From positions 2,232,001 through 2,296,000 of the forward strand of contig OZ241878.1 in the NCBI GenBank assembly GCA_965203365.1: DNA of 64,000 bases, in the 5' to 3' direction. The notes beneath the pieces are model-generated. The model was not told the origin of the DNA. It saw only the letters and a list, made by a program, of their open reading frames with translations, and made no database searches. Positions within the stretch are counted from its first letter, which is position 1; the number at the start of each line of letters is the position of its first letter. The DNA comes from VYFG01 sp965203365. GTDB lineage: Bacteria; Pseudomonadota; Gammaproteobacteria; Arenicellales; Poriferihabitantaceae. The position numbers were made by a program, and so were the translations under genes. Below, piece after piece: positions 1 to 8,226 of this stretch.

Positions 1-1
1 C

Positions 2-457
2 GCTGGCCTGTACGCACTCTACAGCAACCCCAGCAGTGGGCACGACGCCGGCCAGTTCGTTGCAGACGCCCGGTTTGAAGCGAACTTCGATACCGACAAG
101 GTCAGTGGTGTCATCAACAACTTCAGGACAGGCAACCTCGGGACGTCACCGGAAAGGCCGCGGGACTGGTCCGTCGAACTGATGCCGGTGAATATTAAGA
201 ATAACAATACCAGCGTGAGTAGTAGTACGCCTAATGCAGGCGCCCATGGCGAGACCGAAAAGACCAAATGGACCATCGGCGGAACCGCTGCAGCAGCCTC
301 CGGCAACTGGTTCGGAGGGTTCAGTCAGAAGGATAATGGCATCGGCAAGAGCGTAATCCCGCAGACGGTAATCGGGAACTTCTACTCCGAATACGGCCGG
401 GTGGGCAAGATCGTCGGCGGCTTCGGGGCGAATCTGAAGACGCAGACGGAGGAGTAG
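2..457 (+). CDS. TbpB-like beta-barrel surface protein, C-terminal part
   Basis: The frame is open from the window edge to a TAG stop, so only the last 151 residues are seen and the true start lies outside. The visible part reads GLYALYSNPSSGHDAGQFVAD near its beginning and later GNWFGGFSQKDN, then a closing segment rich in glycine and aromatic residues. This matches the C-terminal barrel of transferrin-binding-protein-B-like and Slam-dependent surface lipoproteins, where a short modified open barrel packs against a handle domain. The ligand cannot be told from this fragment. No partner receptor is visible downstream, where an insertion-sequence relic begins. Family is fairly sure, function is not. 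Confidence 0.7.
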   Translation, partial: AGLYALYSNPSSGHDAGQFVADARFEANFDTDKVSGVINNFRTGNLGTSPERPRDWSVELMPVNIKNNNTSVSSSTPNAGAHGETEKTKWTIGGTAAAASGNWFGGFSQKDNGIGKSVIPQTVIGNFYSEYGRVGKIVGGFGANLKTQTEE

Positions 458-603
458 CACCGCCCGCAGAATAGCGCCTCGCCACGGCGCCGTCTCGCCC
501 GGTCGGGGGAGAAACACCCGGGCAGGAGGTAGCGGTCCGGCGGGTCCGGATCGCCCTCGCCGGTCCCCCTCTCCGTGTCGTCTTCCCGTGTCGATCATCT
601 ATG

Positions 604-676
604 CCGCGCTCCCTTCATTCGGGGGACGCCCTCATGCCGGGAGCGCGGCGAGTGTTGCACTTCAGACTGGAAGTGG
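604..676 (+). repeat. Hairpin-bearing repeat, copy 1 (about 71 bp)
   Basis: The segment has complementary arms CCGCGCTCCC and GGGAGCGCGG separated by about 25 nt, followed by GTGTTGCACTTCAGACTGGA. A second copy with the same hairpin and tail lies near 40.8 kb. The tail TTGCACTTCAGAGTGG also occurs at the upstream edge of the IS30-like element near 30.8 kb. It is probably a detached end of an IS30-type element or a small non-autonomous relative. The remainder of 458-716 shows no gene. Confidence 0.65.
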
Positions 677-716
677 GGACCCATTTAGACATATCCGCCT
701 TGAAGTCGGAAAAATC

Positions 717-2178
717 CAGCAATTCCCGCCAAGGACATCCTCCCGTGGATTCGGCGGGATGTCCTGGCACCCACGTCAGCGAGGGGAATCGGCGGACAGG
801 ACGGCCCCTCCAGCGGGCGGACGGACCGACGATGGGCCCTGATTTTCCTGAAGCACCGGCCGATCCCCCACTCGGTCACGGCAGCCTGTTCAGGATGTGT
901 CGAAGGGTACCCCCTCGGGCTGATGATGCCCGAATGCGATGCCTTGGTACCCGGTCTCCCAGTCCGGGATGTGAAACCCCAGAAACCAGCTGCGCCACTG
1001 TCTCCACCCGCGGGGCAAACTGCCCGCCTTCGCCCGGGCGGCCTGGAACGGCGAGCCACCCCGCTGCTGCACCGGATTGATGAGGAATGCCAGCATCATC
1101 AGGTGAGCGAACCCCGTAGCCCGAGGTGGCTGGCCGTGACCGAAGGGGTGTTCAAAGCCATCCCCTGGGTTCTTCAGGGGATTGAAGGGTTCGTTCTCGA
1201 TCCCCAGCGGGCTCGTCCCGCCCGCCTCAGGGGATCCGCATGGGCGGCCGTGACTGCCCGATCCGTGACCCAGGAGAAGGGCCCCGTCCGACCGGCCGGG
1301 CGAACCGCCCAGCCCGCCAGGAAGTTCCCCTCCCCATCGACGTTCGCGTCATTCAGCGGCCCCCCGTTGAGGCACCGGCAGCGGAACAGATGGCCGCCTC
1401 GGGCCCTCTCCACGGGGCGGGTCGCTGCGGGGGCATCGACCCAGCGACACCCTTCCCCGCGGTCTCCTGGCTTCCCTCCCAGCACAGAGCGCCTGTCCCG
1501 TTCCTCCAACCCCCGAATGGGCGGACCATTCGAGGCCAGCGCGTCTTCCCCCACCCGCCGTTTCCGATGCGGAGGCGCCCGCCGCCCCTCCCGCCGCCGC
1601 TGGGCGGCCGCTCGCTCGCCCTCGTGCTGGCGCGACCCGTCCACCCGCCGGATCGGCTCCGGCGCCAGCGGCCATCCCTCCCGGCGTGCCGGGTGCCCCC
1701 CAGCCCTGGCCTCGCTGCCCCGCGGCGAATACGGGCTGGAAGGCGCGACGAACCGACCGCGGGTCCCCCGGGTCCAGACGCTCACGCTGGGCCGACTCCG
1801 ACGGCGCCCGAATCCCCCCCGACCCGTTGCTGAGGGGCGACCGAATCGAATCGGCGTTCCGGGCGTCGGGTTCGAAGCCCAGCCACGACGGGGATTGCAG
1901 GCGGAACCTCGCCAGGGCCGACCTCCGGCCGTCCGTCAGGCCCAGGCCACGGGAGGCGATAGGGTCTGGGAGGCGATCGAAACCCTCCCGCACCATGCGA
2001 AGGAGGCCGGGCACGCTGAGGTGCTTGCGAAACCCGGTCTTGGGCATGGTTCATCATCCGATAGGGAGAAGATCACCCTATCAGACCGCTGTTCAATGAA
2101 CAGTCTGCGAACAGATTTTTTTAGAGTCCCCTGAACCCCCCGGATTGACTGGCTTCCCGGATTTAGCGGGAATTGCTG
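717..2178 (-). mobile_element. Decayed insertion sequence, copy 1
   Basis: The element is bounded by inverted repeats CAGCAATTCCCGCC on the left and AGCGGGAATTGCTG on the right. Between them the minus strand carries a heavily mutated DDE-type transposase. Both ends are shared with a shorter copy at 7541-7966: the left flank (CAAGGACATC, CCCGTGGATTCGGCG) and the right flank (ATGGTTCATCATCCGATAGG). The internal region is unusually GC-rich, and long plus-strand open frames across it are by-products of that composition. Not able to move on its own. Confidence 0.8.
890..2047 (-). pseudogene. DDE transposase pseudogene
   Basis: Pieces in several minus-strand frames line up, in order, with a transposase of roughly 440 residues. 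The N-terminus reads MPKTGFRKHLSVPGLLRMV, followed by REGFDRLPDPIASRGLGLTD. A middle block reads EDALASNGPPIRGLEE, then LGGKPGD, then RCLNGGPLNDANVDGEGNFL, FSWVTD and RAGRARW. The C-terminus contains MMLAFLINPVQQR. In intact relatives these motifs read SNGPHI, LGAKPGDH, LNGVPLNDAN, HFSWVTDL and RAGRARWKIENET. The relic needs several frameshifts, has many substitutions and has lost internal blocks. The family is recalled from motif pattern and its ISfinder group (IS4-like or unclassified) is not certain. Confidence 0.8.
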
Positions 2179-2232
2179 CTGCCCTGAACCGTTCAGGCCG
2201 GACGATGCCGCAGAATGGTCTTCTCTTATGTG

Positions 2233-2276
2233 AAATTTTGTTCTATATTGACGAAAATTTGTTCTGTATTATAGAA
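2233..2276 (+). promoter_or_regulatory. AT-rich repeated operator/promoter before the MttB gene
   Basis: Two near-identical 17-mers, AAATTTTGTTCTATATT and AAAATTTGTTCTGTATT, sit 21 nt apart, two helical turns. The second runs into an imperfect palindrome TTCTGTATTATAGAA that ends 7 nt before the start codon. The surroundings are GC-rich, so this AT-rich block stands out. The arrangement suggests two dimer sites for a repressor of the MttB/oxidoreductase operon. No regulator gene is adjacent, so the binding protein is unknown. Confidence 0.6.
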
Positions 2277-2283
2277 TAAAACG

Positions 2284-3855
2284 ATGCGCAAGAATAAGTC
2301 TGAACAACGCGGCGGGAGCAGGCGCGCCCGACAAGTACGCAGTACCGCGCCGCCCAGTCCCGGGCCGATAGGGATATCGGGAGGAATGTACAGACCTCTT
2401 GAGGCGTCCGGGGTCGCACGCATTCATGATGCGGCACTTGAGATTCTGTCGACCGTGGGCATGAAAGGCGCAACCCCGACCATCACCGAACTGGCGCTAG
2501 CAACAGGATGCGCCCGGAATGACACCGGTCGACTGCTGTTCCCTCGCTCGTTGGTCGAGGATGTCATCGCAGGTGCCGCACGCGACTTCATGCTATTCGG
2601 TCAAACGCCGGAACATGATATTGAGGCGAGCGCCGGTCAGGTGCATTTTGCCACTGGCGGCGCGGCGGTAAAGATGCTCGACAGCGATACCGGGGCCTAT
2701 CGGCCGTCCACGCTCGAGGACCTTTATGATCTGGCCCGCCTTTGCGACACGCTGCCCAATGTCCAATGGTTTACCCGTCCAGTCGTTACCACCGATATCC
2801 TCGACATTCGGGAAATGGATTTGAACACGATCTATGCCTGCGCGTCCGGCACCACCAAACACCTCGGCTCCTCGATCACACACGCCAGTCATGTGCCGGA
2901 AATCGTGGCCATGCTGGATGTGTTGACCGGACGTCATGGCGGCTTTTCCGAACGCCCCTTCCTTTCGGTGCATGCGACCACGATTGTCTCTCCGCTCACT
3001 TTTGCCACGGAAAGCAGTGATGTCGCTACAGCTGCCGCCTTGGCCGGAATGCCGATACTCAGCCTGACGGGCCCCCAATCCGGCGCCACCGCTCCGGCGG
3101 CGCTGGCGGGCACGATCGTCCAGGTCGTTGCCGAAACGCTCGGCGCATTGACTGCGATCAATCTGGTACGGCCTGGCCACCCGGTAATTGCCGGTGGCTG
3201 GCCTTTTGTCAGCGACCTGCGCACCGGCGCCTTCAGTGGCGGCAGCGGCGAACAGGCGCTTTTGTCCGCCGCCATGGCACAGGTTATGACACACTATGAT
3301 TTGCCCTGCGGTGTGGCCGCGGCCATGACCGACTCCAAACTACCGGACAATCAGGCCGGATACGAGAAAGGCATCACGACGCTCCTAACGGCGCTGGGCG
3401 GACCGACCTTCGTCTATGAAAGCGCCGGAATGATGGCGTCACTGCTGGGATGTTCGTTTGAGGCGATCGTGATCGATGCCGAAATGATCTCGAACATCCG
3501 AAGGTGCATGCGAGGCATAGAAGTGACAGACGAAACCCTGTCGGTGCATGTCATCCGCGATGTCGCGCACGGTCCCGGGCACTTCCTCGGCCATGACCAG
3601 ACACTGGCACTCATGCAAAGTGAATATGTCTATCCACAGATCGCTGACCGCTCAACGCCGGACGACTGGACAGAGCAGGGCTCTACAGATATGTGGCAAC
3701 GCGCCAGAGCGCGAGTGCAAAACGTCATGGAGCGGCATTATCCCGGTCACATAGCGCCTGAATCGGATCGACTGGTTCGCCAACAGTTCCCGATCGCGCT
3801 GCGAGCCGAAGCGATGCGAGCCGAAACCTCACGCTGGGCAAAAAACCCAGTGTAG
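2284..3855 (+). CDS. MttB-superfamily methyltransferase (trimethylamine methyltransferase family, non-pyrrolysine)
   Basis: This 523-residue protein belongs to the trimethylamine:corrinoid methyltransferase superfamily, which moves a methyl group from a quaternary or tertiary amine to a corrinoid. Family features include the early helix RIHDAALEILSTVGM, the segment VHFATGGAAVKMLD, and the TIM-barrel strand with SLTGPQSGATAPAALAG. The frame has no internal TAG, so it is a non-pyrrolysine member like glycine-betaine enzymes such as MtgB, not classical MttB. The next gene starts 4 nt after its stop, so the two form an operon. No corrinoid-protein gene is visible. The start has only a weak ribosome-binding site; a later start near residue 35 is possible. 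Substrate unknown. Confidence 0.85.
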   Translation: MRKNKSEQRGGSRRARQVRSTAPPSPGPIGISGGMYRPLEASGVARIHDAALEILSTVGMKGATPTITELALATGCARNDTGRLLFPRSLVEDVIAGAARDFMLFGQTPEHDIEASAGQVHFATGGAAVKMLDSDTGAYRPSTLEDLYDLARLCDTLPNVQWFTRPVVTTDILDIREMDLNTIYACASGTTKHLGSSITHASHVPEIVAMLDVLTGRHGGFSERPFLSVHATTIVSPLTFATESSDVATAAALAGMPILSLTGPQSGATAPAALAGTIVQVVAETLGALTAINLVRPGHPVIAGGWPFVSDLRTGAFSGGSGEQALLSAAMAQVMTHYDLPCGVAAAMTDSKLPDNQAGYEKGITTLLTALGGPTFVYESAGMMASLLGCSFEAIVIDAEMISNIRRCMRGIEVTDETLSVHVIRDVAHGPGHFLGHDQTLALMQSEYVYPQIADRSTPDDWTEQGSTDMWQRARARVQNVMERHYPGHIAPESDRLVRQQFPIALRAEAMRAETSRWAKNPV

Positions 3856-3859
3856 ATCG

Positions 3860-5143
3860 ATGACAGAGTGCGTACATACTATTATCATCGGCGGCGGAAT
3901 CGTCGGTTGTGCGGTGCAGTATCATCTGGCCCGTCTCGGCCTGACCGATTCGCTGCTGCTCGAACGTCTTGAATTGACATCAGGCTCTACGTGGCACGCG
4001 GCGGGAAACATTACCCATTTCGGACATTATGCGGAAATCACTCGCTTGTATGCGGACTCTCTGGAAACATACAAGGAAGCCGAGGCTGAAACCGGGCAGT
4101 CCATCGGCTTTCACGAAACCGGCAGTTTGCGGCTTGCCACGACACAGGCCGAGCTGGAAGCATACAAGCGCCTGCCCCCGCTGTATGAAACACTAGGTGT
4201 ACCCTATGAGGTGGTAACCCCCAGGCAAGTGACAGCACTGAATCCGCTGGTCGAACCGGCGGGGCTATGGGGTGCGGCTCACACCCCGGCAGATGGTCAT
4301 ATCGACGCCTCAGGCGCAACACATGCCATGGCCAAGGGCGCCCGCAACCGCGGCGCAGAAATCTGGCGGCGTTGCCCTGTACACAAAATATGCCGACGGG
4401 ACAACAACTGGGAGATTGTCTGCGACAAGGGCCGGGTGCGAACCGAAAATATCGTTCTCGCTGCCAGCTTCTGGACCCGGGAGCTGGCCCTGCAAATCGG
4501 GCTCGACCTGCCGCTCTATGCATTGGAGCACCACGAAATTGTCACTGACCCGATCCCGGCGCTCTACGGCCTTGTCCGGGAAGTGCCGACTATCCGCGAC
4601 CCCGCAGCTCCTTCCAACATCCGCCAGGAAGGTCATTCTCTGCTGTGCGGCGTATATGAATCGGAACCGGTTTTCTGGGGAACCGACGGCATCCCGCCCG
4701 AGTTCGGTCAGGAAATGCTCGTGCCCTCGCTAGACCGCCTGGAAGAATCCCTGATCCGTGCCATGAACAGGATGCCCGCCTTGGGTGAAGCGGGCTTCAA
4801 AACTGTCAATAACGGCCCTTTGTGTTTTACCCCGGACGGATGCCCGATAATCGGCCCCATGCCCGGATATGATGGCTTATGGCTGGCGGCAGGATTTCCG
4901 GTCGGCATTGGAACCGGCGGCGGTGCTGGCAAATTCCTGGCTGAATGGATCGTCAACGGCGTCCGGCCTTATGCGCTTCCCATGGTCGAGGCGCGCCGGT
5001 TCAAACATCCGATCGACAAATATTCTGCCTTATCGGCTATCAAAAAAACCTACTCGGCGGGATATATCACACCGGGCAGACACCCGAATAACCCCGCGCC
5101 GGGGCAGATTATCCACCGTAACCGCCACTCTGCCCAGGCTTAG
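3860..5143 (+). CDS. FAD-dependent oxidoreductase, dimethylglycine/sarcosine dehydrogenase-like (DAO domain)
   Basis: The protein has 427 residues. The N-terminal dinucleotide-binding motif IIIGGGIVGCAV (residues 8-19) is followed by LLLERLELTSGSTWHAAGN, which is characteristic of the DMGDH/sarcosine dehydrogenase branch. Near the C-terminus, CFTPDGCPIIGPMPGYDGLW and AAGFPVGIGTGGGAGKFLAE are the FAD-capping and substrate-side motifs. DMGDH proper has a C-terminal aminomethyltransferase (GcvT) domain; here it is absent, leaving only the oxidase half. Tight coupling to the MttB-like gene suggests oxidation of an N-methylated amine before or after demethylation. The exact substrate is inference. 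The convergent gap to the pyrophosphatase gene holds no recognisable gene. Confidence 0.85.
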   Translation: MTECVHTIIIGGGIVGCAVQYHLARLGLTDSLLLERLELTSGSTWHAAGNITHFGHYAEITRLYADSLETYKEAEAETGQSIGFHETGSLRLATTQAELEAYKRLPPLYETLGVPYEVVTPRQVTALNPLVEPAGLWGAAHTPADGHIDASGATHAMAKGARNRGAEIWRRCPVHKICRRDNNWEIVCDKGRVRTENIVLAASFWTRELALQIGLDLPLYALEHHEIVTDPIPALYGLVREVPTIRDPAAPSNIRQEGHSLLCGVYESEPVFWGTDGIPPEFGQEMLVPSLDRLEESLIRAMNRMPALGEAGFKTVNNGPLCFTPDGCPIIGPMPGYDGLWLAAGFPVGIGTGGGAGKFLAEWIVNGVRPYALPMVEARRFKHPIDKYSALSAIKKTYSAGYITPGRHPNNPAPGQIIHRNRHSAQA

Positions 5144-5350
5144 GCGCACTTGTCAGACAGGCAGAAATGGCCAATGATCAACCGGGTCGCCCCGCAAGCC
5201 ATGACCATATCGGCAATGTTGAATGCCGAAAAGCACAAGTCCTGATAGGACCTTTATCACAGTGCTCACAAGGACTATCTGGATACCCCGGCTGTCGAAA
5301 GCCTGCCCGCGCGACCCGAAGGGAAGACAGGCGTAGGCAGGACCCATCTT

Positions 5351-7363
5351 TCAGATATGTAGGAGCGGTGCGATCACCAGACTGACAATCGCCATCACAT
5401 TGATCAGAATGTTCATTGATGGACCGGAAGTATCCTTGAAAGGGTCTCCCACCGTATCGCCCACCACCGCCGCGGCGTGCACATCGGACCCCTTCCCACC
5501 AAAATGGCCCTTTTCGACGTACTTCTTGGCGTTGTCCCAGGCGCCGCCAGCATTGGCCATCATCAGGGCCATCAGCACACAGCCGAGCAGGGCACCCGCG
5601 AGCATGCCACCAAGGGCAGTCGCCCCCAAGGTGAAGCCCACGAGCACGGGGGAACCGACCGCCAGCACACCCGGTGGAATCATACGTTTGAGGGCGGCTT
5701 GGGTGGCGATATCCACGCAGCGGTTGGAATCCGGATCAGCCGTCCCCTCCATCAGGCCGGGAATCTCTCGAAACTGGCGGCGGATTTCGTGAATCATGTC
5801 GAATGCGGCCGAACCCACCGCGCGCATGGTCAGGCTGGACACCAGGAACGGGAAGACGCCCCCAAGGAATACCCCGGCCAACACCTTGGGCTCATCAATC
5901 CGGAGCACAAATCCGGGATTGTTGGCGGTGACCGCGACAATGAAAGCCGAGATGATGGCCAGTGCCGCGAGGGCGGCGGCACCGATGGCAAACCCCTTGC
6001 CGATGGCAGCGGTAGTATTCCCCAACTCATCCAGAGAGTCCGTGATTTCACGCACATCCTCACCTAGGCCAGCCATCTCCGCAATGCCCCCGGCATTGTC
6101 GGCCACCGGTCCATAGGCATCAATGGCCATGGTAATCCCCACCGTTGCCAGCATGCCCACGGCCGCAATCCCCACACCATACAGGCCCGCCATCATGGAC
6201 GCCGTGAGAATGATGGTCGCGATGATCAGCAAGGGCACAACGACCGACTCCATCCCCACCGCCAGTCCGGTAATCATCACGGTGGCAGTACCGGTCTCAC
6301 CACTTTTGGCAATATCACGGATCGGTTTGGCACCGGTATAATACTCGGTAATCAAGCCGATGCCGATCCCGCCCAAGGCACCAATCACGACGGCCCCGTA
6401 GACGCCCGTCGACAGACCGACCATTTTCACCAGCAGAAATGTCAGGGCAATAAATACGACCGTGGCACCGATGGTGCCCATGCGAAGTGCCTTTTCCGGC
6501 GAGCGGGATGCATTCAGTTTCACCAGGTAGATCCCGGCAACAGAGCACACAATCCCCAAGGAAGCCAGGGCCAGTGGCATGAACATCAGGCCCGCTTGGC
6601 CTCCCATCGCCGCCGCTGTCGCCACTGGCAGGGTGGAGGCAATCGCAATCGAAGCGATCATTGAGCCGCAATACGATTCGAATATGTCCGACCCCATTCC
6701 CGCCACGTCACCGACATTGTCACCGACATTGTCCGCGATGACGCCCGGATTGCGTGGGTCATCTTCCGGGATCCCAGCCTCCACCTTGCCCACCAAGTCC
6801 GCCCCGACATCGGCACTCTTGGTGAAGATGCCGCCACCCACGCGGGAAAACAAAGCCACCGAGGAGGCACCCATGCCAAAGCCATGAATAATATGAGCAC
6901 TGTGTGGATCGCCGCCATAAAACAAATATAGGAGACCGACGCCAAACAGCCCCATGGCGGCGACAGTCAACCCCATGACCGACCCACCAAAAAACGCCAC
7001 GGTCAGTGCACCGGCCGATCCCTGTTCATTGGCCGCCATGGTCGTACGGACATTGGCATGTGTCGCCGAGTACATGCCGATATACCCGGCGCTGGCGGAA
7101 CAAAACGCCCCGACCAGGAACGCAAACATGGTGTGAAACCCAAGGTCAGAGAACAGGATCAAGAGGGCCACCACCGCGACGAACACGGCCAGATAGGTAT
7201 ATTCACGTCGCATGAAAACCATGGCACCACGATGAATCTTACCGGCAATCTCCGCGACTTTGCCTTCTCCGGCCGGATTTCGTAAGATCATCTTATAGAC
7301 AGTCCATGCGACAAACAAGCCGGCAATTCCGAACAGGATCGGAACCAATGCAATCAATGTCAT
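5351..7363 (-). CDS. hppA: Membrane-bound ion-pumping pyrophosphatase, potassium-dependent type
   Basis: This 670-residue polytopic protein couples pyrophosphate hydrolysis to export of sodium ions or protons across the inner membrane. Catalytic motifs are intact: DVGADLVGKVEAGIPEDDPR (186-205), DNVGDNVGDVAGMGSD (211-226), and near the C-terminus GKGSDVHAAAVVGDTVGDPF. The cation determinant reads GNTTAAIGKG (449-458). Alanine and glycine at the two diagnostic positions (A452, G455) mark the potassium-dependent subfamily; potassium-independent proton pumps have lysine and threonine there. Whether sodium or protons are moved cannot be decided from these motifs. The gene is monocistronic, convergent with the oxidoreductase gene, with an insertion-sequence relic in its upstream region. 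Confidence 0.95.
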   Translation of the reverse strand: MTLIALVPILFGIAGLFVAWTVYKMILRNPAGEGKVAEIAGKIHRGAMVFMRREYTYLAVFVAVVALLILFSDLGFHTMFAFLVGAFCSASAGYIGMYSATHANVRTTMAANEQGSAGALTVAFFGGSVMGLTVAAMGLFGVGLLYLFYGGDPHSAHIIHGFGMGASSVALFSRVGGGIFTKSADVGADLVGKVEAGIPEDDPRNPGVIADNVGDNVGDVAGMGSDIFESYCGSMIASIAIASTLPVATAAAMGGQAGLMFMPLALASLGIVCSVAGIYLVKLNASRSPEKALRMGTIGATVVFIALTFLLVKMVGLSTGVYGAVVIGALGGIGIGLITEYYTGAKPIRDIAKSGETGTATVMITGLAVGMESVVVPLLIIATIILTASMMAGLYGVGIAAVGMLATVGITMAIDAYGPVADNAGGIAEMAGLGEDVREITDSLDELGNTTAAIGKGFAIGAAALAALAIISAFIVAVTANNPGFVLRIDEPKVLAGVFLGGVFPFLVSSLTMRAVGSAAFDMIHEIRRQFREIPGLMEGTADPDSNRCVDIATQAALKRMIPPGVLAVGSPVLVGFTLGATALGGMLAGALLGCVLMALMMANAGGAWDNAKKYVEKGHFGGKGSDVHAAAVVGDTVGDPFKDTSGPSMNILINVMAIVSLVIAPLLHI

Positions 7364-7540
7364 GTTGAGTTTGCTCCTCTTAAAGTTGCGATTTGGGGTA
7401 TCTGCCGAACGGTCATCTCCCTGACAGCCGGACGAATTCCTGTCCCACGGTGAGTGCCAACCGCCCTGTGGTGGTCAGACTGTGCCAGCGCATGAATATA
7501 TCCATATTGCACCTTCATATCAATGGATACCCTTGATCGG

Positions 7541-7966
7541 CAGCCATTCTCACCAAGGACATCCCCCCGTGGATTCGGCGTGATTTCCAGGGGCCAATGC
7601 CGACGTGGGGAATCTGCGGACAGGGCGGTTCCTCCGGCGGTGGGCCGGACCGGCGATTGGCCACAGGGTCTCCTGAAGAACCGGCCGACCGCACATTCGG
7701 ACACGTCAGCCGGGTCAGGTCGTGTCGAAGGGTGCCTGAACGCGGGTTCCCGGGGTCCTTGATCCGATCGAAACCACCACGCACCCACAGCAGCAGGTCC
7801 GGCGCACCGGGAGTCTGGCGAAACAGGTAGGCATGGTTCATCATCCGATAGGGAGAAAATGGCCCTGGCAGACCGCTTTTCGATGAACCGTCTGCGAACG
7901 GATTCTTCGACAGTCCCCTGGATAGCCCCGGATTGACCGACCCGTCAAGCTTGGCGGGAATTGCTG
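7541..7966 (-). mobile_element. Decayed insertion sequence, copy 2 (internally deleted)
   Basis: The right end TTGGCGGGAATTGCTG and the flank ATGGTTCATCATCCGATAGG match copy 1 at 717-2178; the left end CAGCCATTCTCACCAAGGAC is a mutated form of the same repeat. On the minus strand the transposase N-terminus (LFRQTPGAPDLLLWVRGGFD) is joined almost directly to its C-terminal end (PFDT), so about 1 kb of the interior is gone. The result is MITE-like. The rest of the 7364-8226 gap shows no gene. Confidence 0.75.
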
Positions 7967-8226
7967 GCAGAGCACTACACGCATATGCCACAAGGCCTGT
8001 TTTCTGTGAAAATGGGGATCTGTGACAGACCGACTTTGAATCCTTTCAGCGGTGGAATTCGCCCCGACATATTCAGGAAATCGCCCCGGCCAGCACACCG
8101 ATCGCCTTATGTTCGGCGCCCGGGCGGTATCGTGCGCATCTCGTACCGACGGTTTGTTGTGACCTCAATGAGACAGAGAGTCGCCACCGACCCAAGACAC
8201 CCAGAACAAGGCCGCGATACATCGGG

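Noticed and set aside
923..2134. Long plus-strand frame of 403 codons opposite the insertion-sequence relic
   Set aside because: It runs antisense to recognisable transposase motifs and is very rich in Arg/Pro/Gly, as expected from a GC-rich shadow frame.
2284..3855. Pyrrolysine-containing MttB
   Set aside because: No in-frame TAG occurs inside the gene, so the pyrrolysine form is excluded.
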